Of a stretch of DNA of 59,077 bases, positions 15,835-25,494 are shown one piece after another. How positions within the stretch are numbered: position 1 is the stretch's first letter; the number at the start of each line of letters is the position of its first letter. The position numbers and the translations under genes are program-made. The DNA is from CAZCZZ01 sp964503335. Lineage in GTDB: Bacteria; Verrucomicrobiota; Kiritimatiellia; CAIVKH01. The stretch is from positions 1-59,077 of the forward strand of contig CAZCZZ010000019.1 of NCBI GenBank assembly GCA_964503335.1, written 5' to 3'. The notes under the pieces are model-generated. The model was not told the DNA's origin, made no database searches, and worked only from the letters and a program-made list of their open reading frames with translations.

Positions 15835-17768
15835 ATGTCGATAATTCCATCAAGTTGGATTCCAAGATTCCGTCGGGTCCCGTGCAGCAGAAGTGGGACA
15901 AGCATAAAGCGGACATCAAGCTTGTCAGCCCGGCGAACAAGCGCAAGTACACGGTCATCGTCGTGGGCACAGGGCTTGCAGGCGGTGCCGCTGCGGCTTC
16001 ACTCGGCGAACTCGGTTACAATGTCCTGAACTTCTGCATCCAGGACACACCACGCCGCGCGCACAGCGTCGCGGCACAGGGCGGCATCAACGCGGCCAAG
16101 AATTACCAGAACGATGGCGACAGCGTGTGGCGGCTCTTTTACGACACCGTGAAGGGCGGCGACTTCCGTGCACGCGAAGCGAACGTGTATCGTCTTGCCC
16201 AGCTCAGCGTAAACATCATCGACCAGTGCGTGGCCCAGGGTGTTCCGTTTGCGCGTGACTACGGCGGACTGCTCGCGAACCGCTCGTTCGGCGGCGCGCA
16301 GGTGTCGCGCACGTTCTACGCACGAGGCCAGACCGGACAGCAGTTGCTGCTCGGAGCCTATGGTTCCTTGATGCGTCAGGTTGAAGCGGGCACGGTGAAG
16401 ATGTTCACGCGGCGCGAGATGCTGGAGCTGGTCATGATCGACGGCAAGGCACGCGGCATCGTGGTGCGCAACCTGGTTAACGGCGCGATAGAAAGCTACG
16501 CCGCGGACGCGGTTGTCGTGGCCACGGGCGGTTACTCCACAGTGTTCTATCTTTCAACGAACGCCGTGAACTGCAACGCGACGGCGATCTGGCGGTGCCA
16601 TCGCAAGGGCGCGCTTTTTGCGAATCCCTGCTTCACGCAGATCCATCCGACCTGCATCCCGCTCGCGGGCGAATCGCAGTCGAAGCTCACGCTGATGAGC
16701 GAGAGCTTGCGCAACGACGGACGCGTCTGGGTACCGAAGGCGAAGGGCGACAAGCGCGCGCCGAAGGACATTCCCGAGGGCGAGCGCGACTACTTCCTCG
16801 AGCGCATGTACCCGGCGTTCGGAAACCTGGTGCCCCGCGATATCGCGTCGCGCGCCGCGAAGCGGATGTGCGACGAGGGACGAGGAGTAGGCGCGAGCGG
16901 CTATGCGGTCTATCTCGACTTTGCCGACGCGATCAAGCGCCTCGGACACGACACGGTGAAGGAGCGCTACAGCAACCTTTTCCAGATGTACGAGGAGATC
17001 TCCGGCGAGGATCCGTACGAGACACCGATGCGCATCTTCCCTGCGCCGCATTACACGATGGGCGGCTTGTGGGTGGACTACAACCTCATGAGCAACATCC
17101 CCGGCCTGCATGTGCTCGGTGAAGCGAACTTCTCCGACCACGGCGCGAACCGGCTCGGCGCCAGCGCGCTGATGCAGGGACTGGCCGATGGCTACTTCGT
17201 GATCCCTTACACGATCGGCCATTACCTCGCGGGCAGCGATGTGTTGAAGAACAAGGTCACGACGGAGCATCCCGCATTCAAGGAAGCCGTCGCGAACGTC
17301 GCTGCGCAGACGAAGAAACTTCTGTCCATTAAGGGCAAGAAGACCGTGCGCGAATTCCACTGGCAGCTCGGCCGTGTCATGTGGGATGCGGTCGGCATGA
17401 GCCGGACGAAGGAGGGCCTGACGAAGGCCATCAAGGACATTCAGGCGCTCCGCAAAGAGTTCTGGGAGAACGTCAACATTACCGGCACGGATGGTGACTA
17501 CAACAAGGACCTTGAGTTCGCGGGTCGCGTCGCCGATTTCCTGGAGTTGGGCGAACTGATGGCAATCGACGCGCTCAATCGAAACGAATCCTGCGGCGGA
17601 CATTTCCGCGAGGAGTTTCAACATCCCGACGGCGAGGCGAAGCGCGACGATGAGAACTACCGCTACGTCGCGGCGTGGAAATACAACGGCGCGGACAAGG
17701 AGCCGACGCTGATCAAGGAACCCCTCGAATTCGACAACGTTCACCTTGCGGATCGCAGCTACAAATAA
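15831..17768 (+). CDS. sdhA: Succinate dehydrogenase/fumarate reductase flavoprotein subunit
   Basis: 645 residues. The dinucleotide-binding motif VVGTGLAGGAAAASLGELGY is near residue 45, and HSVAAQGGINAA carries the His that covalently binds FAD in the family. The substrate-site segment includes IHPTCIP, and the C-terminal domain has a conserved His-Tyr-Thr (PHYTMGG). It oxidises succinate to fumarate at the cytoplasmic face. ATG 15831 is preceded by ACAGGAGGTG, a strong ribosome site, and overlaps the sdhC stop. The sequence style (QNDGDSVWRLFYDTVKGGDFRARE) matches the Bacteroides/epsilon-type enzyme, which pairs with a single cytochrome b anchor. Confidence 0.96.
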   Translation: MNVDNSIKLDSKIPSGPVQQKWDKHKADIKLVSPANKRKYTVIVVGTGLAGGAAAASLGELGYNVLNFCIQDTPRRAHSVAAQGGINAAKNYQNDGDSVWRLFYDTVKGGDFRAREANVYRLAQLSVNIIDQCVAQGVPFARDYGGLLANRSFGGAQVSRTFYARGQTGQQLLLGAYGSLMRQVEAGTVKMFTRREMLELVMIDGKARGIVVRNLVNGAIESYAADAVVVATGGYSTVFYLSTNAVNCNATAIWRCHRKGALFANPCFTQIHPTCIPLAGESQSKLTLMSESLRNDGRVWVPKAKGDKRAPKDIPEGERDYFLERMYPAFGNLVPRDIASRAAKRMCDEGRGVGASGYAVYLDFADAIKRLGHDTVKERYSNLFQMYEEISGEDPYETPMRIFPAPHYTMGGLWVDYNLMSNIPGLHVLGEANFSDHGANRLGASALMQGLADGYFVIPYTIGHYLAGSDVLKNKVTTEHPAFKEAVANVAAQTKKLLSIKGKKTVREFHWQLGRVMWDAVGMSRTKEGLTKAIKDIQALRKEFWENVNITGTDGDYNKDLEFAGRVADFLELGELMAIDALNRNESCGGHFREEFQHPDGEAKRDDENYRYVAAWKYNGADKEPTLIKEPLEFDNVHLADRSYK

Positions 17769-17779
17769 GGACGAAAGCC

Positions 17780-18523
17780 ATGGACCTTAACGTACGAATC
17801 TGGAGACAGGCAGGCCCCGACGCGAAGGGCGGCTTCAAGGACTATTCCGTGACGGGGATCATTCCCGAGATGTCCTTCCTCGAAATGCTCGACCATTTGA
17901 ATGAATCCCTGACGAAGAAGGGCGAGGAGCCCGTGGCGTTCGACAGCGATTGTCGTGAAGGCATTTGTGGAACGTGCGGCTTGGTGATCGAAGGGTTGCC
18001 GCATGGCAGCCGCCTCGGTTGCACAACCTGTGAACTGCGGATGCGTCACTTCGAGAATGGCGCGACGATTACGGTGGAGCCGTTCCGGGCCAAAGGTTTC
18101 CCGGTCATCAAGGATCTCGTCGTCGATCGCAGCGCGTTTGATCGCATCATCTCGAAGGGCGGCTACGTCTCGGCAAACGCCGGATCGGCGCCGGACGGAA
18201 ACGCGATTCCTGTTCCGAAGGTGGTTCAGGAGAAGGCGATGGATTCCGCCGCGTGCATCGGCTGTGGCGCTTGCGTGGCGGCCTGCCCGAACGCGTCCGC
18301 TTCGCTCTTTGTCAGCGCCAAGATCACGCAGTTTGCGCTCCTGCCGCAGGGACAGCCTGAACGCGTCGAGCGTGCGCTCGCGATGGTGCAGCAGATGGAC
18401 AAGGAAGGCTTCGGCGCCTGCTCGAACCATGCCGAATGTGAAGCCGCTTGCCCGAAGAGCATCTCCGTGACGAACATCGCGACGATGCGTCGCGAGTACA
18501 TGGCCGCTGCGCGCAGTTCCTGA
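17780..18523 (+). CDS. sdhB: Succinate dehydrogenase iron-sulfur subunit
   Basis: 247 residues. The N-terminal ferredoxin domain has the 2Fe-2S motif CREGICGTCG with a later CTTCE. The C-terminal domain has the 4Fe-4S motif CIGCGACVAACP and a second Cys set (CSNHAECEAACPKS) for the 3Fe-4S cluster. It relays electrons from FAD in SdhA to the haem anchor SdhC. The gene starts 11 bases after sdhA with AAGGACGAAAGCC upstream of ATG 17780. A longer in-frame start (17675) would lie inside sdhA and is rejected. It is the last gene of the fumC-uma2-sdhCAB run. Confidence 0.96.
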   Translation: MDLNVRIWRQAGPDAKGGFKDYSVTGIIPEMSFLEMLDHLNESLTKKGEEPVAFDSDCREGICGTCGLVIEGLPHGSRLGCTTCELRMRHFENGATITVEPFRAKGFPVIKDLVVDRSAFDRIISKGGYVSANAGSAPDGNAIPVPKVVQEKAMDSAACIGCGACVAACPNASASLFVSAKITQFALLPQGQPERVERALAMVQQMDKEGFGACSNHAECEAACPKSISVTNIATMRREYMAAARSS

Positions 18524-18557
18524 TTCGTCGTGGCACGATCGGTGCTATATTCAGGGC

Positions 18558-21230
18558 ATGCGCTGGCGCTCTCTGCTATTCGCCCTTGTTGCCCTTTTGC
18601 CATACACGGGATTTGGCCAAGTCCTTCATCCGCAAGACTATCCGATTGGCTCGCCGACGTGGCGCGATATCTGGGTCGATCCTGTCAGCGGCTTGGATAG
18701 TCGCACCGGACTGACACGGGGACAGGCTGTCCGAACCGTGACCGAGGCGTGGGGACGCGTTCCGTCGGGCTCACCGCTTTCAACAGCCTATCGCATTCGC
18801 CTCGTCGCGGGCACGCATTCCGTGGCGCCCAACTTCTGGGAGGAGCGACGCGGCACGGCGTCATTCCCCGTCCTGATCGAAGCCGCGGACGGACCAGGCA
18901 CTGCGGTGCTCGGCGCGATGAATATCGCGAATTGCAGCTATCTCTACTTCTCCGGCTTGCGCGTGACGGAGGGTGGTGGCGATGTCTTTCATCTCCAGTT
19001 CTGCGATCACGTCCTGCTTCGCCAGATGCAGATCGTGGGAACTGGCACGCTCGGCAACTTCAACGCACCGCAGGAAGCGTTGAAGGTGAATCAGAGCCAG
19101 CACATCTATCTCGAAGACTGCGACATCTCGGGGGCATGGGACAACGCGGCGGATTTCGTGGCGGTGCAATATGGTCACGTCTTGCGCAGCAGCTTCCATC
19201 GCGCCGGTGACTGGGCAATGTACATGAAGGGTGGCTCCGCCTACTTCACCGTCGAAGGCTGCACCTTCTATGACGCGGGCACGGGCGGATTCACTGCGGG
19301 GCAGGGAACCGGATTCGAATTCATGAGCTCGCCGTGGCTCCACTACGAAGCGTACGACATCAAGTTCATCAACAACGTGATTCACCACACGAGCACGGTC
19401 GGCGTCGGCGTGAACGGCGGCTACAACATCCTGATCGCCTACAACACACTCTACCGGTCGGGCACCAATGATCACGTGATTGAAGTCGTGCACGGGCGTC
19501 GCGGGTGTGATGGCGACGGGCTTCAATGCCAGGCGAACCGCAGTGCCGGGGGCTGGGGATCCTCCGGCGGCGAGGAGCAGTATATTCCGAGCAAGAACGT
19601 CTTCATCTACAACAACATCATCTACAACCCTGCTGGCGCGCGTAGTCGCTGGAACCAGATCACCGTGGCGGGACCCGTTTCGCCGCCGGCGGGAACGGGC
19701 GTGGCCAATCCGTCGTCGGTGGACCAGAATCTCCGCATCCGGGGCAACTTGATTTGGAACGGACCACCCGACGAACCGAATCTCCCGATCCTTGATGGCG
19801 GCGGCTGTGCGCCGGGGCATCCCAGTTGTGCGGAGACGACCATCCGGGCGGCCAACACGATCAATGTCATCCAGCCTGCGCTGGTGCAGCCTGAACAGAA
19901 CGATTTCAGACCCATTGCGCAAGGGAACGTCTTCGGAATCGTGTCCGAAAACATTCCGGCGTTTCCCGGTAACGATCGACCGACTTCGCCCGTTTCGCCC
20001 CCGGGGAATCTTGTGAACAGCGTGGTGAAGGATCGCGGCGGTGTGCCGCGAAATGCCGGTGGACCTCCGGGCGCATGGTCCGGACCTGCGAACACTCCGC
20101 CGACAGTCTCCGTGTCGAGTCCGTCCAACGGAACTCTCATCGAGGCGGGTGGAACTATCACGCTTGAGGCGGTTGCTTCGGACACAGATGGGATTTCGAA
20201 TGTGACCTACTACGCTGAGGGACGCTCCCTCGGCACGGCGACGGTGGCGCCGTATTCGGTTGTCTGGAGCAACGTGTCGCGGCGGCTTCATCGTATCGTC
20301 GCCGTGGCCACGGACACGCGCGGCGCATCGACGACATCAACCCTGGTGCGCCTGGTCGCCCGCGGTACGAACCGCGCCGTGGCGTGCGATTTCGACGGCG
20401 ACAGGCGGTCGGATCCCTCGCTGTACTGGCCTGCGGGTGGCGCATGGTACCTGGCGCAGAGCGTGGGCGGCCCGCGTGTGGTGAACTGGGGGTGGAGCGA
20501 GGCGCTGCCGGCGACGGGAGACTATGACGGCGACGGTCGCGCGGACATCGCTGTGCATCATCGCGCGAGCGGAAATTGGTTCATCTTGGAGAGCGACGGC
20601 GGACTCGGTCAAACCGTGGGCTGGGGCTGGTCGCAAGCGCTGCCGGTCCCGGAAGACTACGACGGCGATGGTGTCACGGATGTCGCCGTGTATCACCCTG
20701 CGTCGGGCAACTGGTACATCCTGTTGAGTCGCGACGGCAGCTTCGTGTTCCGGAATTGGGGCTGGAACGAAGCGCGCCCTGTTCCGCGGGACTACGATGG
20801 CGACGGCAAGGCCGACCTTGCAGTGCATCATGCACCGTCCGGCCGGTGGATTATATTCCAGACCGCTTCGCAAACGACGCGCATGGTGGGCTGGGGCTGG
20901 AGCGAGTCGCGACCTGTTCCGTCGTGCTTCGACAGTGACCTGCTCAGCGATATTGCCGTCTATCACGCGGTATCGGGTCAGTGGTACCAGCTTCTTTCGC
21001 AGGGCGGCTCGCGCATCCAGGGCTGGGGTTGGATTGAAGCGCTGCCGGTGGCTGCGGATTACGACGGCGATGGTAAGGACGATCTCTCGGTCTATCATCC
21101 CACGAGCGGACTTTGGTCCATCAGTCGCAGTGGCTCCAACGGACAGCTTCAAACCCTGCAATGGGGCTGGAGCGCGGCTATGCCGGTGCTTCCGCAAACG
21201 CAGTGGTTGCTTCAGTGGCCCGGACCCTAG
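18558..21230 (+). CDS. Secreted right-handed beta-helix protein with FG-GAP-like repeats
   Basis: 890 residues with a signal peptide (about 1-20, LLFALVALLPYTGFG). Residues about 30-460 read as a right-handed parallel beta-helix (stacked segments such as NVFIYNNIIYNPAG and FINNVIHHTSTVG), the fold of polysaccharide lyases and related glycan-active proteins. A Gly/Cys-bearing insertion (RRGCDGDGLQCQ) interrupts the helix. An Ig-like domain (about 515-605, PPTVSVSSPSNGTLIEAGG) follows, then six repeats of about 45 residues with calcium-binding-like DYDGDG loops, probably a beta-propeller. No lyase catalytic set is obvious. Its stop shares CTAG with the convergent amylase stop. A TATATT at 18547 is too close to the ATG for a normal leader. 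Confidence 0.85.
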   Translation: MRWRSLLFALVALLPYTGFGQVLHPQDYPIGSPTWRDIWVDPVSGLDSRTGLTRGQAVRTVTEAWGRVPSGSPLSTAYRIRLVAGTHSVAPNFWEERRGTASFPVLIEAADGPGTAVLGAMNIANCSYLYFSGLRVTEGGGDVFHLQFCDHVLLRQMQIVGTGTLGNFNAPQEALKVNQSQHIYLEDCDISGAWDNAADFVAVQYGHVLRSSFHRAGDWAMYMKGGSAYFTVEGCTFYDAGTGGFTAGQGTGFEFMSSPWLHYEAYDIKFINNVIHHTSTVGVGVNGGYNILIAYNTLYRSGTNDHVIEVVHGRRGCDGDGLQCQANRSAGGWGSSGGEEQYIPSKNVFIYNNIIYNPAGARSRWNQITVAGPVSPPAGTGVANPSSVDQNLRIRGNLIWNGPPDEPNLPILDGGGCAPGHPSCAETTIRAANTINVIQPALVQPEQNDFRPIAQGNVFGIVSENIPAFPGNDRPTSPVSPPGNLVNSVVKDRGGVPRNAGGPPGAWSGPANTPPTVSVSSPSNGTLIEAGGTITLEAVASDTDGISNVTYYAEGRSLGTATVAPYSVVWSNVSRRLHRIVAVATDTRGASTTSTLVRLVARGTNRAVACDFDGDRRSDPSLYWPAGGAWYLAQSVGGPRVVNWGWSEALPATGDYDGDGRADIAVHHRASGNWFILESDGGLGQTVGWGWSQALPVPEDYDGDGVTDVAVYHPASGNWYILLSRDGSFVFRNWGWNEARPVPRDYDGDGKADLAVHHAPSGRWIIFQTASQTTRMVGWGWSESRPVPSCFDSDLLSDIAVYHAVSGQWYQLLSQGGSRIQGWGWIEALPVAADYDGDGKDDLSVYHPTSGLWSISRSGSNGQLQTLQWGWSAAMPVLPQTQWLLQWPGP
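20382..21190 (+). repeat. Six tandem FG-GAP/VCBS-like protein repeats of about 135 bases
   Basis: Each unit reads roughly DYDGDGKADLAVHH, then SGxWxIL, then GWGWSEALPVP. Units 1-4 and 6 keep an Asp-rich loop; unit 5 has FDSDLLSD, where the glycines are lost, so its calcium site is probably weak. Six units fit a closed propeller. Confidence 0.75.
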
Positions 21231-24200
21231 GGCGTTGTGATCAGGAAGAACGTCGTGGCGGCGTCGGTCGCCGTGGTGTGGATGTTGAGCGGCGGTGTGG
21301 CTGGAATTCCTGAGGTCACGGTCAGCCAGATTGAATTGAACAGGTTGGTGTTCGATTTGATCGAGTAGGTTCTTCCGGTAGCGCTGCTCCACTGGAGAAT
21401 CGCAGAGGCGCCCGGGTTTGCCCCGGCGACTTCAAATAGCGAATTGGCGTTTGTTGGGTTGGTGCCGGACAAGTATTCGTTCCAATCCGATTGCCCATCC
21501 ACGTCGTAGTCGGTCGCGTTACCGAGTACGCCGAGGCTTCCGAAGTACAGGAGTTCCCACGCATCGGGAAGTCCGTCGTTGTCGCTGTCGGGATTGGCAG
21601 GTAGCTCGATGCTGCGCGGCGTGATGGTCGCAAAACCGAATCCGTAGTTGCCATTCGCGAGAGGCCCCGACACGGCGTCCGCGATCATGTTGCCGGAGAG
21701 ATATCGGTCGTTGCCATTCGTCGCGCTGCTCACGAGCACGGCGGCGAGGTGCAGATTCGAAATCGACGCGACACCGGCTGCATTGAGGCTCGCCCACGGG
21801 ATTGCGAGTTCCCAGCGTCGCGTTGAGCGCGAGCCGTCATCGTCCGCGCCCGATGTTGCATTCGTTCCATCACCGTCGAACTGGGAAAGACGCGCACCAC
21901 CCACGGGCACAAAGTTGCTGCCGCCCGTCGAGAGATAGTACGCGCCCTGGCCCATGTTGTAGCCGCCGGCGAGGTCGAAGTTGGTGAAGACGCCGTCGCC
22001 CCATTCGTCGCCGACGAGGATGCCGATATCGAGTGGCGTGGTGAATGCGATGTTGTGCAGCTGGTCGAGTCCGCGCGGCGCGCCGTTCAAGTTCCAAAGG
22101 TTGGAAGCGTCATCGCCTAGCGTGTCCAATCCCAGGAAAACAGCGGATGCGTTATTGCTGCCTGCCATGTCGCAGTTGATCGCGCCGATGTAAAGGTTCG
22201 TCGCATCGTAGTTCAGATACAGCTTCCCAGGGTTTCCGAAGCCGCCCTGGAACTTCTGGATCGCGGCACCGCCGGCTTGCGAGAAGTCCACACGCTCGCC
22301 TGCAACATTGGGTGTGCCGCCGGAAAGGATCTGTGGTGAGCCTTCGACCAGCGCGACGGGTGGAGCAGGGCAGTTGCTGACGGTGACATGCCAGTCCGCG
22401 CCGCCGTTGTTGTCCCAGATGTTCGAGCCGTTGTTGAAGACGCAGTCGATGCGACCGACACCTGCGGGCGGCGTGTAGACGTAGGTCCATGCGTTGGTGG
22501 ACGAGGGCGTCATCGCGGGATAGGGCTCGATGATGTCCTGCCAGCTGTCGTGTCCGATGAAGATGCGGACCGGCGAGACGTTCTTCAGCGGACCGTCGCC
22601 GGGTCGATAGGTAATCGTGACTGCGCCGCAGCCGTCGGGCTGCGCGGGGGAGAATTCGACGGACGACGGGTCGGCGTTGATTGCAGGGACGAGGACTTTT
22701 GAGCTGTAGGCGGCGTTGGTGACGGGGAGGTTTCCGCCCGCCGTGACCGTGAAGAGCTCGTTCGTCGCCAGCATGTTCCGGTACACCGTGCCTGCGGGAA
22801 GCAATGCGCCTGGCGTGCAGGATTTCGACGAGGAGCTCGTGTTGAGGACGACGATAACCTCGGTGTTGCTGTACTGCTTGGTGTACGCGTAGATGCCCGC
22901 TCCGCCGAACTCCTGCCACTTCTGCTCGAACGTGCCGAGCGTGAGTGCGGGATAGTTTGTGCGGAGGGTGTTCAGCGTCTTGATGTGGAGGAAGAGTTCG
23001 TGGCCCGTGTTGAAGTTGTCGCCGTTGGAGGGACCGCCCTCGAAGCTGCCGTCCCACATGTCCTCGCGATTCCAGGGGTCGGCGCCGCCGTCGAAACCCT
23101 GCTCGGTTCCGTAATAGATGCACGGGATGTTCTGAGACGTGTAGAGGAAGGTCAGCGCGGTCTTGAGTCGCGCCCAGTTGTTGTTGAGCAGGGTGCTGTT
23201 GAGGATGCGCGGCGTGTCGTGGTTGTCGAGGAAGTTGATGAGCTGGCCGCGTGCGGGCGCGAAGTAGTTGGTTTGCGCGGCAAGGCGGTCGGAGATGTCC
23301 TTCGTCGAGAAGTTGTTTACGAACACATCCTTGATGGTCGAGAACATCGGGAAGTTCAGCATGGAGTGGAAGCGGCTGGCGCTGGTGAAGGACCCGACAA
23401 AGGCGTCGTTGCCGCTGAAGACTTCGCCGAAGGCGAGGAAGTTGGTCTTGCCGAGCGACGACGCGTGGGATCGCAGTTGAGGCATGAAGCTGTCCCAGAA
23501 GTCCAACTCCACGTGCTTCACCGCGTCGATGCGGAACCCGTCGCAGTCCGTGGCGGAGATCAGCGCCTTGAAGATCGCCGCGAGGTCGTTGCGGATGGTG
23601 GAGTCCTCCGTCTTGATATCGTCGAGCCCTCCGGTCAATTCGCCGCGCAGGTACTGGTTGATGTCGTCGTAGTTCTCGATCTTCCCGTTCTTGTGGAACT
23701 TGTCGTGCGAGTTGAACGGCTCGGCATGTGAGAAGCCGCGGTGCCACACCGGGTTGTTGTACTCGTTGATGTTGTACTGGTTGTTGAGCGACGAGGTTTG
23801 CGACGACATCAGGTCGGCGAGGTGATTCACGACGATGTCGAGGATGACGTAGATGCCGCGCGCGTGCGCGGCGTCGATCAGGTTGCGCAAGTCGGTAAGG
23901 CTGCCCATCACGGGGTTCACCGTATTGAGGTCGGTCGGCATATAGCCGTGATACGGGACATAGACATTGCCGAGCACGTCGGTCGTGAAATCAATGTTGT
24001 AGGATACGGGTGAAATCCAGATCGCCTTTACGCCCAGTGTCTGGAGGTAGTCGAGTTTCTGCTGAAGGCCCTTCCAGTCGCCTCCGTGCGCCTTGTGGCC
24101 GTCGGATGCATTGAACCCGTTGCGAGCATTGTTGTTGCCGCTTTCACCGTCGAAGAACCGATCGGTAACGATGTGGTAGATGTTCGCGGTGCGCCAGTCG

Positions 24201-24340
24201 CCGGGAGAGGGTGTGAAGGAGAAGCCGGGTTGATCTGTCGCGCGGGACGGAAGCGTGTTCCAGCCCAGCGCGGGTTGCAGGCTTGAAATCAGCAGGAAAA
24301 GCGCGACAATTGGAGGGATGAGGGGGCGAGGGAGATTCAT
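21227..24340 (-). CDS. Secreted GH13 alpha-amylase with starch-binding-like modules
   Basis: 1037 residues with a signal peptide (about 1-26, ending QPALG). The GH13 barrel shows all conserved regions: DIVVNH, GFRIDAVKH (nucleophile Asp272), FGEVF (acid/base Glu306) and FLDNHD (Asp375). Start-proximal IYHIVTDRFFDG resembles cyclodextrin glucanotransferase/amylase subfamilies. After the catalytic part come a CBM25-like module (VRIFIGHDSWQD, FNNGSNIWDNNGGADWHV), a DOMON/CBM9-like beta domain (about 690-920, LYLNYDATNLYIGAI), and the Asp-rich plus beta C-terminal module (PDSDNDGLPDAWELLYFG, GRTYSIKSNTNL). I chose ATG 24340; a TTG at 24355 is also in frame. The start region overlaps an operator-like palindrome, and lacI is divergent. 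Confidence 0.94.
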   Translation of the reverse strand: MNLPRPLIPPIVALFLLISSLQPALGWNTLPSRATDQPGFSFTPSPGDWRTANIYHIVTDRFFDGESGNNNARNGFNASDGHKAHGGDWKGLQQKLDYLQTLGVKAIWISPVSYNIDFTTDVLGNVYVPYHGYMPTDLNTVNPVMGSLTDLRNLIDAAHARGIYVILDIVVNHLADLMSSQTSSLNNQYNINEYNNPVWHRGFSHAEPFNSHDKFHKNGKIENYDDINQYLRGELTGGLDDIKTEDSTIRNDLAAIFKALISATDCDGFRIDAVKHVELDFWDSFMPQLRSHASSLGKTNFLAFGEVFSGNDAFVGSFTSASRFHSMLNFPMFSTIKDVFVNNFSTKDISDRLAAQTNYFAPARGQLINFLDNHDTPRILNSTLLNNNWARLKTALTFLYTSQNIPCIYYGTEQGFDGGADPWNREDMWDGSFEGGPSNGDNFNTGHELFLHIKTLNTLRTNYPALTLGTFEQKWQEFGGAGIYAYTKQYSNTEVIVVLNTSSSSKSCTPGALLPAGTVYRNMLATNELFTVTAGGNLPVTNAAYSSKVLVPAINADPSSVEFSPAQPDGCGAVTITYRPGDGPLKNVSPVRIFIGHDSWQDIIEPYPAMTPSSTNAWTYVYTPPAGVGRIDCVFNNGSNIWDNNGGADWHVTVSNCPAPPVALVEGSPQILSGGTPNVAGERVDFSQAGGAAIQKFQGGFGNPGKLYLNYDATNLYIGAINCDMAGSNNASAVFLGLDTLGDDASNLWNLNGAPRGLDQLHNIAFTTPLDIGILVGDEWGDGVFTNFDLAGGYNMGQGAYYLSTGGSNFVPVGGARLSQFDGDGTNATSGADDDGSRSTRRWELAIPWASLNAAGVASISNLHLAAVLVSSATNGNDRYLSGNMIADAVSGPLANGNYGFGFATITPRSIELPANPDSDNDGLPDAWELLYFGSLGVLGNATDYDVDGQSDWNEYLSGTNPTNANSLFEVAGANPGASAILQWSSATGRTYSIKSNTNLFNSIWLTVTSGIPATPPLNIHTTATDAATTFFLITTP

Positions 24341-24355
24341 TGTAAAGCGCTTCAA
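24341..24355. promoter_or_regulatory. LacI-type operator-like site at the amylase start
   Basis: TGTAAAGCGCTTCAA has the perfect core AAGCGCTT (24345-24352) and touches the amylase ATG. A repressor bound here would block transcription or initiation directly. There is no clear Shine-Dalgarno sequence for this ATG. Confidence 0.6.
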
Positions 24356-24406
24356 AGAATACCTTAAATAGCCCCTTGTGTAAATTTATACGTGTAAGTA
24401 CATTAA

Positions 24407-24418
24407 AAAAGCGGTTTT
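24407..24418. promoter_or_regulatory. LacI-type operator-like site upstream of lacI
   Basis: AAAAGCGGTTTT sits 21 bases before the repressor ATG and shares the 10-mer AAAGCGGTTT with the site at 25649. This suggests autoregulation. Confidence 0.5.
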
Positions 24419-24439
24419 GACGCCGAGGTGGAGGGGGAT

Positions 24440-25480
24440 ATGTCGATCAGCAGCACGGGGAAAAGGATCACCATTACGGATGTGGCGCGCGAGTCGGGCT
24501 TTTCGGAAAGCACGGTTTCGCTCGTCCTCAACAGCAGTCCCAAGATCAGCGAAGAGACCCGGTCGAAGGTCCTCGCGACGATCGAGAAGTTCGGTTACCG
24601 TCCGAATATTCAGGCCCGCGGGCTCGCGCTGAAGAGCAGTCGCGTGGTGAGCGTTGTGGTGCCGGACATTCCTCACGTCCTTGCCGACGGCTACTTCGGT
24701 GAAATCATCTCCGGCATCTGTTCCCAGGCCTCCGAATCCGGCTACAAGATGCTGGTGGACATTGCCGACCTGAAGTTCGTGCGGACGCAGGAGCACATCA
24801 GCCTCTTGGCGACGCAGCGTGCAGACGGAATGCTCTTCGTGGGCTCCACGTTGTACGACACGTACCTGAGCGTGTTCCAGGAAGAGCGCCATCCCTTTAT
24901 CCTGGTCAATCACTACTTCCCCAACCAGAAGCTGAATTCCATTGCGATGGACTTTCGTGAATCAGCGCGGAAGAGCGCTGCGCACCTGCTTTCCTTGGGT
25001 CACAAGGTGATTGGCAGCATCCAGGGCACGAATATCCAGACCTTCATCGATTTCCACGATGAGTTTACGAAGTGCCTTTCGCAGGCGGGCATTCCGGAAT
25101 CGGCGATGCCGTGGTCGGACGGCCGATTCGGCGAGGCGTCCGGTTTTGATGCAGCGCGTGTTCTTTTCACGTTGAATCCAGATATCACCGCGATTGTCTG
25201 CGGTAACGAGAGAATGGCAGCGGGCGCCCTTCGCTTTCTGCACGGCAAGGGCCTCCGTGTGCCGCAGGATGTATCGCTGATGTGTATCGAGGACGTCCCT
25301 TCCTCGATCTGGATTTCGCCGAAGCTAACCTCGGTCCGCCACAACCTCTATGAGCTTGGGGCCGCGTGCTGCAAGAGCGTCATTGCGCTCTCGCGGGGTG
25401 AGATCAAGCAAATCACTCGGCTGCTCCCCGTGGAGCTGATCCAGCGCGATTCCACGGGTCCTGCACCGAAGAAACCCTGA
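24440..25480 (+). CDS. LacI-family transcriptional repressor
   Basis: 346 residues. The N-terminal helix-turn-helix is ITITDVARESGFSESTVSLVLN, followed by the hinge region RPNIQARGLALKSS. The rest is a periplasmic-binding-protein-like sensor domain (VVSVVVPDIPHVLADGYF, TAIVCGNERMAAGALRFL) as in sugar-responsive members. I chose ATG 24440, preceded by GGAGGGGGAT; a GTG at 24428 is in frame. The gene is divergent from the alpha-amylase and lies before the operon that leads to the subtilase. Operator-like palindromes flank it on both sides. The likely ligand is a maltose-type or other glucan-derived sugar; this is inferred from the neighbours. Confidence 0.95.
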   Translation: MSISSTGKRITITDVARESGFSESTVSLVLNSSPKISEETRSKVLATIEKFGYRPNIQARGLALKSSRVVSVVVPDIPHVLADGYFGEIISGICSQASESGYKMLVDIADLKFVRTQEHISLLATQRADGMLFVGSTLYDTYLSVFQEERHPFILVNHYFPNQKLNSIAMDFRESARKSAAHLLSLGHKVIGSIQGTNIQTFIDFHDEFTKCLSQAGIPESAMPWSDGRFGEASGFDAARVLFTLNPDITAIVCGNERMAAGALRFLHGKGLRVPQDVSLMCIEDVPSSIWISPKLTSVRHNLYELGAACCKSVIALSRGEIKQITRLLPVELIQRDSTGPAPKKP

Positions 25481-25494
25481 CCCGCGGCAGTGTG

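Noticed and set aside
16554..17744. 396-codon open frame on the minus strand
   Set aside because: Antisense to sdhA; the plus-strand gene has full FAD and substrate motifs.
22152..23747. 531-codon open frame on the minus strand
   Set aside because: Another frame within the alpha-amylase gene; Arg/Pro/His-rich, no leader and no motif.
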